Assembly: GCA_019423745.1 (NCBI GenBank)
Contig: JAHZAV010000002.1
Location: 86,528 to 150,527, forward strand
Origin: Lachnospiraceae bacterium
GTDB lineage: Bacteria > Bacillota > Clostridia > Lachnospirales > Lachnospiraceae
Direction: 5' to 3'
Length of the DNA: 64,000 nucleotides
Shown here one piece after another: positions 9,164 through 17,785 of this stretch (its first letter is position 1; every line of letters starts with the position of its first letter). The notes under the pieces are model-generated. The model saw only the letters and a program-made list of their open reading frames with translations, was not told where the DNA came from and did not search any database. Made by a program: the position numbers and the translations under genes.

Positions 9164-10207
9164 TTATTCTTTCTTATGAAACATCGCATCCAGCTCTCCT
9201 TGAAGGCGTTTCAGCGATTTTAATACATGTTCATAATCCATTCGCTTTGGTCCGATAATGCCTATCGTCCCCCGCATACCATCTCCCAATTCATAAGTAG
9301 CCGTTACAACACTGCAGTCTTTCATTGTCTGTACCGGCGTTTCATCTCCAATATATACTTGAATTCCGGTATTATCCTCTTGGGAAAGGGTTTGAGTAAC
9401 CAGCTCTGTCAATTGCTGCTTTTCTTCAAAGGCACTGATTATCTCCTGCGCACTTTGCTTATCACTAAGCTCCGGATATTTAAAAATATTTGTAGCCCCG
9501 CTCGTATAAATCTGCATATCTTCATCAATCTGTATGGCATCTGCTACAGCGTCAAGCACATCACTTATCACTTCACTGTGAATTCCTGCCTGCTCTTTCA
9601 GCCTTGCAATCAGTCCCAGGTTGATTTCTTCAATAGACATACCATTCAATGATGTATTTAACAGCATATTCAGTTTCAGAAGATTTTCATTTCCAAGGGG
9701 TTCTCCTACATTAATAATTTTGTTTTTGATTACATTTCCCCCAAGTACAATGACTGCTATGAGCTGCTCTTCATCTACTTGAGAAAGCTGAATAAATCTC
9801 AGCCTGTTGGCACTGTTTCTTGGAGTAGAAACCATTGTGGCATAATTTGTATTTGCTGCCAGAACTTGTGCAGCCTGTTTCAGAAGCTGATCCATTTTAT
9901 CGGCTTTCTGCAACATCTGCTCCTGCATTTCATTCAGTTCCTGCTCCTTTTCTTCCATGAGCATATCTACATATAAGCGGTATCCTTTATCGGAAGGAAT
10001 CCTTCCAGCGGATGTATGAGGCTGCAGGATATATCCCAGTTCTTCCAGATCAGCCATCTCATTTCGGATTGTTGCAGAACTTAAATTCAAATCGGTATAC
10101 TTAGATATGGTTCTGGATCCTACCGGCTCACCTGTCTCCAGATAGGTCTGGATGATTGCATGAAGAATTTTCAGTTTTCTTTCACCCAGTCCTTCTATAC
10201 TCTGCAT
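9164..10207 (-). CDS. hrcA: Heat-inducible transcription repressor HrcA
   Basis: HrcA is the repressor that binds CIRCE operators and is kept active by GroEL. At 347 residues it is full length. The N-terminal winged helix-turn-helix (residues 1-75) reads ILHAIIQTYLETGEPVGSRT and LSSATIRNEMADLEELGYI, which are family hallmarks. The rest is the GAF-like domain and dimerisation region, ending near GTIGIIGPKRMDYEHV. AGGAGG stands upstream of ATG 10207. As first gene of the operon it lies immediately downstream of a perfect CIRCE, so it is autoregulated. Confidence 0.97.
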   Translation of the reverse strand: MQSIEGLGERKLKILHAIIQTYLETGEPVGSRTISKYTDLNLSSATIRNEMADLEELGYILQPHTSAGRIPSDKGYRLYVDMLMEEKEQELNEMQEQMLQKADKMDQLLKQAAQVLAANTNYATMVSTPRNSANRLRFIQLSQVDEEQLIAVIVLGGNVIKNKIINVGEPLGNENLLKLNMLLNTSLNGMSIEEINLGLIARLKEQAGIHSEVISDVLDAVADAIQIDEDMQIYTSGATNIFKYPELSDKQSAQEIISAFEEKQQLTELVTQTLSQEDNTGIQVYIGDETPVQTMKDCSVVTATYELGDGMRGTIGIIGPKRMDYEHVLKSLKRLQGELDAMFHKKE

Positions 10208-10230
10208 CCTAACTGCCTCCTTTTATCTTG

Positions 10231-10257
10231 TTAGCACTCAATTAATCCGAGTGCTAA
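10231..10257 (-). promoter_or_regulatory. CIRCE operator (HrcA binding site)
   Basis: TTAGCACTC and GAGTGCTAA are separated by 9 bases, an exact match to the CIRCE consensus. It sits between the promoter -10 and the hrcA ribosome binding site, in the 5' leader, the classical position for repression of a class I heat-shock operon. Confidence 0.97.
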
Positions 10258-10271
10258 TCTCTACGGTTATT

Positions 10272-10300
10272 AATGTATCACTATGAATTTTATTTGTCAA
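10272..10300 (-). promoter_or_regulatory. SigA promoter of the hrcA operon
   Basis: On the minus strand TTGACA (10300-10295), a 17-base spacer and TACATT (10277-10272) precede CIRCE by 14 bases. This is a near-consensus vegetative promoter, so induction would come through loss of HrcA binding. Confidence 0.85.
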
Positions 10301-10369
10301 CAGGATTTATAGATTTTTTATTTTTTACATGATATACTCTGTTTCAGCAAAGAAAAACAGGAGAAGTAT

Positions 10370-11287
10370 ATGAATCGAATCATAGAATATAAAATAGAGA
10401 AAGACGCCGACGGCCTAAGGATAGAGCAATTTTTAAAAAGAAAAGGATACTCCCGGCAAAACCTCTCTATTATCAAGAGAATGCCAAAAAGCATACAGGT
10501 AAACGGAATTCATTATTATATGCGCCAGCAACTCAAAGAAGGAGACCTTCTGTCCGTGCACATCTGCGAAGAAAAATCTTCAGAAAAAATTCCGCCCATT
10601 CCTCTTCCATTAGACATTATATATGAAGATGAGGATATAATTGTTATCAACAAACCGGCCGGAATGCCTATTCATCCTTCTATGAATAATTATACCAACT
10701 CTATGGCGAATGCCCTTGCCTGGTATTATCAAAGCCAGGGGAAGCCTTTTATTTTCCGTTGCTGCAATCGACTGGACCGGGACACTTCCGGACTTACTGT
10801 TGTAGCAAAGCATCTTGTAAGCGCAGGTATCCTGTCTACCATGGTAAGTCAAAAACTTCTGTGCCGTGAATATCTGGCTATCGCCAGTGGACAAGTAAAT
10901 CCTCCTTGCGGGACCATACGTGCTCCCCTTGCCCGTAAAGGTACTTCTATTATTGAACGAATGGTAGACTTTGAACATGGAGAAAATGCTGTTACCCATT
11001 ACCGTACGGTTGGAGTATATGGAAATCATACTTTAGTAGCTCTTAAGCTGGAAACCGGCCGCACTCATCAGATCAGAGTACATATGCAATATCTCGGGTA
11101 TCCTCTCATTGGAGATTACCTTTACAACCCGGATATGAAAGATATAAGCCGGCAGGCGCTTCACTCTTACCGGCTGTCGTTCTCCCATCCAATCACTGGA
11201 AAATATATGGAATTTACTGCCCCGCTTCCGGAAGATATGAAGCAGGTACTAAATATGACAGGTAAGACCCCGCAAATCAAATGCTGA
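10370..11287 (+). CDS. RluA-family RNA pseudouridine synthase
   Basis: This enzyme isomerises uridine to pseudouridine in rRNA or tRNA. The N-terminal ~65 residues resemble an S4 RNA-binding domain. The catalytic domain begins near IIYEDEDIIVINKPAGMPIH. The active-site motif is NRLDRDTSG with the catalytic Asp at about residue 136; most relatives have His where Asn stands at 133. ETGRTHQIRVHMQYLGYPLIGD is present further on (written here in parts: TGRTHQIRVH, then GYPLIGD) and is diagnostic of RluA/RluD. The gene is divergent from hrcA, starts after GGAGAAG and is closed by its own terminator. The target uridine cannot be deduced. Confidence 0.93.
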   Translation: MNRIIEYKIEKDADGLRIEQFLKRKGYSRQNLSIIKRMPKSIQVNGIHYYMRQQLKEGDLLSVHICEEKSSEKIPPIPLPLDIIYEDEDIIVINKPAGMPIHPSMNNYTNSMANALAWYYQSQGKPFIFRCCNRLDRDTSGLTVVAKHLVSAGILSTMVSQKLLCREYLAIASGQVNPPCGTIRAPLARKGTSIIERMVDFEHGENAVTHYRTVGVYGNHTLVALKLETGRTHQIRVHMQYLGYPLIGDYLYNPDMKDISRQALHSYRLSFSHPITGKYMEFTAPLPEDMKQVLNMTGKTPQIKC

Positions 11288-11304
11288 ATTTGCGGGGTCT
11301 TTTT
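11266..11304 (+). terminator. Terminator of the pseudouridine synthase gene
   Basis: Arms GACCCCGCAAAT (11266-11277) and ATTTGCGGGGTC (11288-11299) form a 12-bp stem followed by TTTTT. The stem overlaps the last codons and the stop. Confidence 0.9.
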
Positions 11305-11305
11305 C

Positions 11306-11599
11306 TTAGCTCAATTCTATCTTTTCTGCCTCTGCCGGTTTAAATTCGTTTTCAAGATCATAAATATTATGCCCGGTAGATTCCCCCAGGACTCTTCCCT
11401 CCAGAGAGTAGCAACGGATAAATCTCTTGGGCTCAATGCTGGACCAATGCTCTACGTCCCAGGTAAGATACCCATCTTCATCAGACTTCTTTTCTTTCAA
11501 ATAAAGATCCACCTGTCTTCCGTCCTGCATGATCTTAATCAGATCTTTGTAATCGCCTATTTCGATTTCTTCTTTTTTAACAGTGTCATAAATTTTCAT
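11306..11599 (-). CDS. Uncharacterised 97-residue acidic protein
   Basis: I do not recognise this family. The protein is small, soluble and charged, rich in Glu, Asp and Lys, with no signal peptide, membrane helix or cysteine pair. Its centre, LTWDVEHWSSIEPKRFIRCY, is Trp/Arg-rich and looks like a beta-hairpin. The N-terminus MKIYDTVKKEEIEIGDYKDL could be a short alpha/beta element. CAGGAGG precedes the ATG, which supports real translation. It is transcribed alone, convergent with the pseudouridine synthase gene and divergent from the ABC exporter operon. No function is proposed. Confidence 0.7.
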   Translation of the reverse strand: MKIYDTVKKEEIEIGDYKDLIKIMQDGRQVDLYLKEKKSDEDGYLTWDVEHWSSIEPKRFIRCYSLEGRVLGESTGHNIYDLENEFKPAEAEKIELS

Positions 11600-11680
11600 T
11601 TCTTATTCCTCCTGAAACTGCTTCAACATATTCTATAAATAGTTTACCTTTCCCTTATTAAAAACTCAAGTAAAAAAATA

Positions 11681-11729
11681 TTGACTTTCCATTTGTATTA
11701 CTATATTATTGTATTACATTAATAATACA
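11681..11729 (+). promoter_or_regulatory. Promoter with palindromic operator for the ABC exporter operon
   Basis: TTGACT (11681-11686), a 17-base spacer and TATTAT (11704-11709) form a strong promoter. Directly after the -10 lies an inverted repeat, TGTATTA-6-TAATACA (11710-11729). A wider pair, ATTTGTA (11691-11697) and TACAAAT (about 11734-11740), flanks it. The arrangement suggests a dimeric repressor of GntR (YtrA-like) or TetR type; no such gene is adjacent. Confidence 0.65.
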
Positions 11730-11754
11730 CAAGTACAAATAGGAGGAATATAAA

Positions 11755-12510
11755 ATGAGCAATGCTATTCTTCAGACGAGACATTTGACAAAATGTTATG
11801 GACATCGTGCCGTCGTAGACCAAGTATCAATGACCATTCACGAAGGAGACATTTACGGCTTTATTGGAAAAAATGGAGCCGGTAAAACTACTTTTATCCG
11901 CATGGCAGCAGGCCTTGCAACTCCAAGCAGCGGCAGCATACGGCTCTTTGACAGCAGTAATCTTCGTGAGGGCCGTGCTAATGTAGGAACAGTCATTGAA
12001 TCTCCCGCTTTCTATCCAGGTATGACTGCCATAGAAAATCTGATTGCTTTTGCAAAACTTCAAGGAATCCATGATATGAAGCATCTGCAGGAACTTTTAG
12101 ATCTGGTTGGCCTTCCAAATACAGGGAAGAAAAAATGCAGACACTTTTCCCTTGGCATGAAACAGCGCCTTGCCATCGCCATTGCCCTTATAGGTCATCC
12201 GAAATTTCTTATTCTGGATGAGCCTACAAATGGACTCGATCCAGAAGGAATGAAAGAAGTACGTGAATTAATTTTAAAGTTAAATCAGGAACAGCACATT
12301 ACTGTGCTCGTCTCCAGTCATATTCTTGGAGAACTGTCGAAATTTGCCACAAGATACGGTATCATCCATCACGGAAAATTAATTGAAGAATTTACAGAAG
12401 AAGATCTCTGGCGCCGTTGTACCAAAAATGGCCAACAGGATTTAGATCTGGAAGATTACTTTTTAAGCAGAATCGGAGGAATAGAAAATGAAAAATCTTA
12501 TAAAATGTGA
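11755..12510 (+). CDS. ABC transporter ATP-binding protein (bacitracin/lantibiotic-type exporter)
   Basis: This is the 251-residue ATPase of a two-component ABC-2 exporter, in the cytosol bound to the permease encoded next. Walker A is GKNGAGKT (about 38-45), the Q-loop region follows, the signature is FSLGMKQRLAIA, and Walker B is FLILDEPTNGLDPEG; the switch His is in VSSHILGEL. The closest general type is the BcrA/lantibiotic-immunity ATPase, often tied to peptide-antibiotic resistance, but the substrate is not evident. The start is preceded by AGGAGG. The 3' end overlaps the permease gene by 23 nt. Expression is probably controlled at the operator just upstream. Confidence 0.93.
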   Translation: MSNAILQTRHLTKCYGHRAVVDQVSMTIHEGDIYGFIGKNGAGKTTFIRMAAGLATPSSGSIRLFDSSNLREGRANVGTVIESPAFYPGMTAIENLIAFAKLQGIHDMKHLQELLDLVGLPNTGKKKCRHFSLGMKQRLAIAIALIGHPKFLILDEPTNGLDPEGMKEVRELILKLNQEQHITVLVSSHILGELSKFATRYGIIHHGKLIEEFTEEDLWRRCTKNGQQDLDLEDYFLSRIGGIENEKSYKM

Positions 12511-13333
12511 TCTTTATAAATTAAAAAAATCCAAATATTTCTGGATCTGTCTTATCCTTACCATCCTTTTAGCCGCAGCAACTATATTTTTACTGGATTT
12601 TACTTATAAGCTGGCCGGAGAGACTACCAAGACCCAAATTGAACAGCAACAAACTGCAATGGAGGAGTCCGGACTATCTGTCTCTACTGAGGGGATCCCT
12701 ACAAGCTATAACCAACTAAGCGCTTCTTCTCAGCTTATGACCTTTTTTGCCGGAAATACAACCTTAATTCTGGCTGTCCTGGTGTCTCTTTTTGTAGGAA
12801 GTGAATTCAATCAGGGCACTATTAAAAATATTGCTTCACGCAATTACAGCAGGTCCTCCATCTATCTTTCCAAGTTGTCAGTAGCAATTCTGGTATCCGT
12901 CTTCTATACTTTTTTATTTGTATTAATTGCCACTTTGACTGCTTTGGGGCTATGGGGATTTGGAGAGATTTCCTCCGATTTCTGGGTACAAACATTGAAA
13001 AAAGGTACGCTGGAGCTTCTTCTTGGTGCCGCATATGCTTCCTTATTTGTTATGTTCAGCATCCTGATCCGGCAAAACGGAGGTGCACTGGCTATTAACA
13101 TTTGTTTTCTGGAGTTTACATCTTTGCTCTTTTCCCTGGCAGAAATGGCTTCAAACAAACTTCTGGGACGCTCTGTCTCTTTATCACAATATCTTCCAGA
13201 CATGAATATGAATATACTGGCGCAAAATCCGGATCACAGTGACATGCTCCGGGCACTGGCTGTAGGCATCTGCTTTCTGGTCATTCCAGCTTGTATCGGC
13301 ATTTGGAATTTTAACAAACGGGATATTAAATAA
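12488..13333 (+). CDS. ABC-2 type transporter permease
   Basis: This 281-residue membrane protein partners the preceding ATPase. The N-terminus reads MKNLIKCDLYKLKKSKYFW, the usual cytosolic lead-in of ABC-2 permeases, followed by a first helix (about 20-40), an extracytoplasmic Gln/Thr/Ser-rich stretch (about 45-80) and five more hydrophobic helices. NQGTIKNIASRNYSRSSIYLSK is a conserved cytosolic loop in this group. The gene overlaps the ATPase gene and ends just before a hairpin. Its topology fits BcrB/NatB-like exporters. Confidence 0.88.
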   Translation: MKNLIKCDLYKLKKSKYFWICLILTILLAAATIFLLDFTYKLAGETTKTQIEQQQTAMEESGLSVSTEGIPTSYNQLSASSQLMTFFAGNTTLILAVLVSLFVGSEFNQGTIKNIASRNYSRSSIYLSKLSVAILVSVFYTFLFVLIATLTALGLWGFGEISSDFWVQTLKKGTLELLLGAAYASLFVMFSILIRQNGGALAINICFLEFTSLLFSLAEMASNKLLGRSVSLSQYLPDMNMNILAQNPDHSDMLRALAVGICFLVIPACIGIWNFNKRDIK

Positions 13334-13379
13334 GAAAAAGCCTTTGCAGAAGAAAAAATTTTTTCTTCTGCAGAGGCTT
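13334..13379 (-). terminator. Terminator of rarA, between convergent operons
   Basis: A long stem AAGCCTNTGCAGAAG.../CTTCTGCANAGGCTT with an A6/T6 centre spans 13339-13379. On the minus strand it is followed by TTTTTCTT, so it should terminate rarA. On the plus strand there is no T-run, so its effect on the ABC operon is unclear. Confidence 0.75.
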
Positions 13380-13401
13380 GCAACACTTCAACAGGATTTT
13401 T

Positions 13402-14718
13402 TTATTCCTTGCGAAGTTGATTCAATCTCTCGCGAATCTCCTTTTCATAACCTAGTTCTCCCGGTTCATAGAATCTGGCATCTTGAATTTCATCTGGCAA
13501 ATATTGTTGTTTCACATAATGGCCAGGATAATCATGTGCATACTTATACCCGGTGCCCCGTCCCAGATTCTGTGCCCCTTTGTAATGAGCATCTTGAAGA
13601 TGAGCCGGTACAGTGGTCTTATATTGATCTACATTTTCCAAGGCAGCAAAAATTGCATTACATGCTGAATTACTTTTCGGCGCTGATGCCACATAAAGAA
13701 CAGCCTGTGACAAAATAATCTGGGCTTCCGGCATCCCAATCCGTTCTATTGCCTGTGCTGCGCTGACAGCAACTGTAAGCGCCATAGGATCCGCATTTCC
13801 AACATCTTCAGATGCACAAATCATGATTCTTCGTGCAATAAACTTAATATCTTCCCCTGCACGAAGCATTTTTGCCAAATAGTAGACTGCTGCATCCGGA
13901 TCGGAGCCCCGCATACTTTTTATAAATGCAGATATCGTATCATAATGGTTATCCCCAGTTTTATCATAACGCACCACTCTTTTTTGAATACATTCAGAAG
14001 CTACTTCAAGGGTCAGATGAATTTTCCCATCCTGACTCCTTTCCGTAGTAAGTATACCAAGCTCTACTGCATTCAGTGCATTTCTTGCATCACCGCCAGA
14101 TACATCTGCCAGAAATTCCAGGGCATCTTCCTCAATTTCAGCACCGTAACTTCCCATTCCTTTTTCTTTATCATAAACAGCTCTTTTGATAAGAGTCTTA
14201 ATATCCTCTTTTTCCAGAGGGTAAAGTTCAAAAATGCTGGATCTGGAAATCAAAGCCCCATTTACCTCAAAATAGGGGTTCTCTGTTGTGGCACCAATCA
14301 GAATAATCGTTCCATCCTCTACAAAAGGAAGAAGATAATCTTGCTGCCCCTTATTAAAACGATGAATCTCATCCACAAAAAGTATGGTTCTTTTCCTGTA
14401 CATTCCCCGAAGCTGTTTCGCTTTTTCCACCACCGCCTCCATATCTTTCTTTCCTGCTACGGTAGCGTTAATCTGGGTAAATTCCGCACTCGTTGTATGG
14501 GCGATAACTTTTGCAAGTGTTGTTTTTCCCGTTCCCGGAGGCCCATAAAAAATAACAGAGCTTAGCTTATCTGCTTTAATTGCCCGATACAGTAATTTGT
14601 CCCTGCCCAGAATATGCTGCTGACCTACTACTTCCTCCAGCGTAACCGGACGAAGCCTGGATGCCAGCGGAGCCTCTTTTTCCATATTCTGTTCTCTTAC
14701 ATATTCAAATAAATCCAT
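13402..14718 (-). CDS. rarA: Replication-associated recombination protein A (RarA/MgsA AAA+ ATPase)
   Basis: This is a clamp-loader-like AAA+ ATPase of 438 residues that acts at stalled forks. LASRLRPVTLEEVVGQQHIL opens the protein. Walker A is GPPGTGKTT (about 59-67), Walker B is ILFVDEIHRFNKGQQD, and sensor 1 is IGATTENPYFEV with an SRSSIFEL arginine-finger region. The C-terminal part is the MgsA tetramerisation domain (GSDPDAAVYYLAKML, YKYAHDYPGHYVKQQYLPD). The start has AGAGGAG upstream. It is the third gene of the deacetylase-tcdA-rarA run. Confidence 0.96.
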   Translation of the reverse strand: MDLFEYVREQNMEKEAPLASRLRPVTLEEVVGQQHILGRDKLLYRAIKADKLSSVIFYGPPGTGKTTLAKVIAHTTSAEFTQINATVAGKKDMEAVVEKAKQLRGMYRKRTILFVDEIHRFNKGQQDYLLPFVEDGTIILIGATTENPYFEVNGALISRSSIFELYPLEKEDIKTLIKRAVYDKEKGMGSYGAEIEEDALEFLADVSGGDARNALNAVELGILTTERSQDGKIHLTLEVASECIQKRVVRYDKTGDNHYDTISAFIKSMRGSDPDAAVYYLAKMLRAGEDIKFIARRIMICASEDVGNADPMALTVAVSAAQAIERIGMPEAQIILSQAVLYVASAPKSNSACNAIFAALENVDQYKTTVPAHLQDAHYKGAQNLGRGTGYKYAHDYPGHYVKQQYLPDEIQDARFYEPGELGYEKEIRERLNQLRKE

Positions 14719-14751
14719 CTTATCCGCTCCTCTTCTTGTATCATATCCTAA

Positions 14752-15468
14752 TCATATTTCAGCAATATCACGGATCACTTCACCGGCAATCAACAGACCT
14801 GCAACCGGAGGGACAAAAGAAATACTGCCTGGCAGACTTCGCTTTCTCCCCAGGTCTTCGCCTGTAGCATCATAATCTACCTTTAAGGGCTTTTCCTTGG
14901 AATACAATACTTTCAAATGACTGATCCCCATCTTTTTCAGCTCACGCCGCATCACCTTACAAAGCGGACATACAGATGTCCTGCTGATATCTTCTATCTC
15001 AAACAGCTCCCCATGCAGCTTATTTCCCGTTCCCATACTGCTTATAATAGGAATTTCCCGTTCCTTGGCCTTTTTTACTAATGCCAGTTTTGCAGTCACC
15101 GTATCAATGGCATCCACAATATAATCTGGTCTGTTTTCAAGAATAGCGTCCATGTTATCCGGAAGCACAAAAGTTTCATAAGTGTCCACTTCTATTTCAG
15201 GACAGATATCATGTATTTTCCTTTTCATAACATGAGTCTTATATTCTCCCACCGTACTATGGAAGGCAATCGATTGTCTGTTAATATTTGTAATGGAAAC
15301 TTTATCATTATCCACCAGAATCAATTTTCCTACTCCGGCTCTTGCCAGCGCTTCAATGCAGTGGGAGCCTACTCCCCCCACACCAAATACCATAATTACA
15401 GCCTCCTGGATCCGCCTGAATTTCTCCCGGCCGATCAAAAGTTCCGTTCTTGAAAATTCATCTATCAT
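14752..15468 (-). CDS. tcdA: tRNA threonylcarbamoyladenosine dehydratase (ThiF/E1-like, TcdA/YgdL)
   Basis: This E1-like enzyme cyclises the t6A modification at position 37 of ANN-decoding tRNAs in an ATP-dependent step. At 238 residues it has the usual length. The Rossmann ATP-binding motif FGVGGVGSHCIEALARAG is near residues 28-45, followed by DNDKVSITNINRQSIA with the ATP-contacting Asp, Asn and Arg. DAIDTVTAKLALV and the CPLCK cysteine region follow. It sits 11 nt after the deacetylase gene and 33 nt before rarA. Confidence 0.92.
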   Translation of the reverse strand: MIDEFSRTELLIGREKFRRIQEAVIMVFGVGGVGSHCIEALARAGVGKLILVDNDKVSITNINRQSIAFHSTVGEYKTHVMKRKIHDICPEIEVDTYETFVLPDNMDAILENRPDYIVDAIDTVTAKLALVKKAKEREIPIISSMGTGNKLHGELFEIEDISRTSVCPLCKVMRRELKKMGISHLKVLYSKEKPLKVDYDATGEDLGRKRSLPGSISFVPPVAGLLIAGEVIRDIAEI

Positions 15469-15479
15469 ATTTCCCTCTT

Positions 15480-16244
15480 TTAATCCATCAAAATTTCATC
15501 TACTGTCACAAATACATACCCCTTTTGTGTCAGGATATCTACAATCTCCAACGCCGCCAGAACGGAGGATTCGTAACAGTCATGTAATAAAATAATAGCA
15601 CCTTCTTTCGCTTCCGTCACTACCTTCTGTACAATTTCTCCAGTGTCTTCACTTTGCCAGTCCAATGGATCAATATTCCACGTAACCGGAAGGATCTGCA
15701 TTTTTTGCTCCAGCCCTTCCCTCCACAATCCAAATGGCGGTCGTACATACGCTGTATGCTCTCCGGTAATCTCATAAATAATCCGATCCGTTCTGGCAAT
15801 CTCCTCCTCCGCTTCTTGTTGATCTCCCTCTTCCAAACTAACATGATGATACGTATGATTTCCAATTAAATGCCCTTCTTCATGAATCCTTTTTACAAGT
15901 TCAGGATTTTCTTCTGCAGAACTGCCAATAAGAAAAAAGGTAGCTTTTGTGTCCCTTTCCTTCAGTCCATCAAGAAGGATAGCGGTCCACTTAGAATTAG
16001 GGCCATCATCAAACGTCAACGCAATCTTTTTTCTATCCTCCTCTTCCTTCTTTGCTTCTCCTGTTTCTGTTTTGCTTGTTCTGTGCACTCCTGCCATGTC
16101 ATTAGCCACATATTTCAGGGCCTCGCTCACTTCTTCACCGCTCTCATACTGTCTGTATTCTTGCTTTTCCACCCACGTAGGAAACGATATCACCGCCAGT
16201 ATAAATCCCATATAAAACATAAAAATTCTTCTCTTTTTCTTCAA
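15480..16244 (-). CDS. Polysaccharide deacetylase family protein, membrane anchored
   Basis: This is a carbohydrate esterase family 4 (NodB-type) enzyme, probably deacetylating peptidoglycan or another envelope glycan outside the cell. After a basic KKKRR stretch comes a single membrane helix (FMFYMGFILAVISFPTWV). The catalytic domain then carries LTFDDGPN (base and metal Asp), NHTYHH (metal His), RPPFG, WNIDPLDWQ and ILLHD, all five NodB motifs. The frame is open to an ATG at 16382, but that region is the divergent promoter. The TTG at 16244 with GGCAGG upstream gives the expected KKK-helix N-terminus. The start is a judgement call; the family is clear. Confidence 0.85.
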   Translation of the reverse strand: MKKKRRIFMFYMGFILAVISFPTWVEKQEYRQYESGEEVSEALKYVANDMAGVHRTSKTETGEAKKEEEDRKKIALTFDDGPNSKWTAILLDGLKERDTKATFFLIGSSAEENPELVKRIHEEGHLIGNHTYHHVSLEEGDQQEAEEEIARTDRIIYEITGEHTAYVRPPFGLWREGLEQKMQILPVTWNIDPLDWQSEDTGEIVQKVVTEAKEGAIILLHDCYESSVLAALEIVDILTQKGYVFVTVDEILMD

Positions 16245-16291
16245 GCTTACCTGCCGTCCAAGATCCTTTTCGCAATATATATATGATTTTA

Positions 16292-16320
16292 TTGCATTAT
16301 AAATACAGCAATGATATACT
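16292..16320 (+). promoter_or_regulatory. SigA promoter of the second MATE gene
   Basis: TTGCAT (16292-16297), 17 bases, TATACT (16315-16320), then AGGAGG about 10 bases before the ATG at 16384. Confidence 0.75.
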
Positions 16321-16383
16321 TTACCGTGGACAAAATAAGGCGGGAATTTCCCGCACTTTTTCATGTAAAAGGAGGAAAACAAT

Positions 16384-17748
16384 ATGTCGTCTACTCAAGC
16401 AGAAGAAAACAAGATGGGGATTCTTCCTATTCCACGTCTTCTTATTACTATGTCTCTGCCAATGATGATATCCATGCTTGTTCAGGCACTTTATAATATA
16501 GTGGACAGTATGTTTGTGGCTCAGTTAAGCGAAGATGCCCTTACAGCCGTATCTCTTGTCTTTCCTGTTCAAAATCTTATGATTGCGGTAGCTGCCGGTA
16601 CAGGAGTCGGAATCAATGCCCTTCTTTCCCGCAGCTTAGGAGAGAAAAATTTTAAAAATGCAAATCTCGCTGCAAAAAATGGTATTTTTCTTGGACTGAT
16701 GAGTTCTATCGTTTTTGCTCTGATCGGTATTTTCGCATCTGGTATGTTCTTCCGGCTTCAAACAGACAATACTACAATCATCAGATATGGAACACAGTAC
16801 ATGACCGTCATCTGTATTCTCTCTGTCGGAGTCTTTATGCAGATTACTTTTGAACGTCTCATGCAGTCAACTGGAAAAACAATCTACAATATGATTACAC
16901 AGGGAACTGGGGCAATCATCAATATCATCTTGGATCCCATTTTAATTTTCGGATATTTCGGGTTTCCACGCATGGAAGTAATGGGAGCTGCTGTAGCTAC
17001 CGTTGTCGGACAGCTGGTTGCCGTCTGCATGTCATTTGTATTTAATTTGAAGAAAAATCATGAAATCAATCTTAACATGAAAGGTTTCCGCCCTCATGCA
17101 AGAACCATTGTTCTCATTTATGAAGTCGGTATTCCTTCCATAATCATGCAGGCCATTGGCTCTGTCATGACATTCGGAATGAATAAAATTCTTCTGATGT
17201 TTTCTTCTACTGCTGCCGCCGTATTCGGAGTATATTTCAAATTGCAGAGTTTTATTTTTATGCCGGTCTTTGGATTAAACAATGCAATGATACCAATTAT
17301 TGCTTACAATTATGGCGCAAGAAATCGCAAAAGAATCACACATACTCTGAAATTAAGTATTCTGATTGCAGTTTGTATTATGCTCATCGGATTTCTTTTA
17401 TTTCAGACAACGACCGGATTTTTCCTTAGAAATTTCTTTGATGCTTCTGCCAATATGTTGTCAATTGGCGTACCGGCACTACGCATCATTTCTGTCAGTT
17501 TCCTGTTTGCCGGATATAATATTATTGTAAGTTCTTTATTTCAAGCCCTTGGAAATGGTATTTACAGCCTGATTGTCTCTGCTGCAAGACAGTTGGTTGT
17601 AATCCTCCCGGTGGCATACATACTTTCTGTCCTTTTCGGACTCTCCATGGTCTGGTGGGCAATTCCTATTGCAGAAGTTGTTTCTTTCTTTATGTGTACT
17701 GGCCTTTTGAAACGAATCTATAGTAAAAAATTGAAACAACTTCCATAA
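16384..17748 (+). CDS. MATE-family efflux transporter
   Basis: This complete 454-residue MATE antiporter has twelve predicted helices in two six-helix bundles. The first bundle opens with LLITMSLPMMISMLVQALYN, split here as LLITMSLPMM and ISMLVQALYN, followed by VDSMFVAQLSEDALTAVSLVFP. IDPILIFG-like (ILDPILIFGYFGFPRMEVMGAA in the sequence) marks the end of bundle one. The second bundle repeats the PSIIMQAIGSVMT pattern. It is typical of Clostridia DinF/NorM-like pumps. The partial transporter at 1-644 is a different copy. It is monocistronic with its own promoter and a strong terminator; the substrate is unknown. Confidence 0.93.
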   Translation: MSSTQAEENKMGILPIPRLLITMSLPMMISMLVQALYNIVDSMFVAQLSEDALTAVSLVFPVQNLMIAVAAGTGVGINALLSRSLGEKNFKNANLAAKNGIFLGLMSSIVFALIGIFASGMFFRLQTDNTTIIRYGTQYMTVICILSVGVFMQITFERLMQSTGKTIYNMITQGTGAIINIILDPILIFGYFGFPRMEVMGAAVATVVGQLVAVCMSFVFNLKKNHEINLNMKGFRPHARTIVLIYEVGIPSIIMQAIGSVMTFGMNKILLMFSSTAAAVFGVYFKLQSFIFMPVFGLNNAMIPIIAYNYGARNRKRITHTLKLSILIAVCIMLIGFLLFQTTTGFFLRNFFDASANMLSIGVPALRIISVSFLFAGYNIIVSSLFQALGNGIYSLIVSAARQLVVILPVAYILSVLFGLSMVWWAIPIAEVVSFFMCTGLLKRIYSKKLKQLP

Positions 17749-17753
17749 AAAAT

Positions 17754-17785
17754 GTCCGGTCATCTGACCGGACGTCTTTTTTTTC
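17754..17785. terminator. Bidirectional terminator between MATE and flavin reductase genes
   Basis: GTCCGGTCA-TC-TGACCGGAC (17754-17773) is a perfect 9-bp stem with a two-base centre. It is followed by GTCTTTTTTTT on plus and by ATTTTTTATGG on minus. It overlaps the 3' end of the flavin reductase gene. Confidence 0.9.

Noticed and set aside
8472..9179. A long open frame opposite grpE (about 235 codons)
   Set aside because: It is rich in Phe, Leu, Ser and Cys, mirrors the Glu/Lys-rich grpE codons, and has no ribosome binding site. It is a shadow of grpE.
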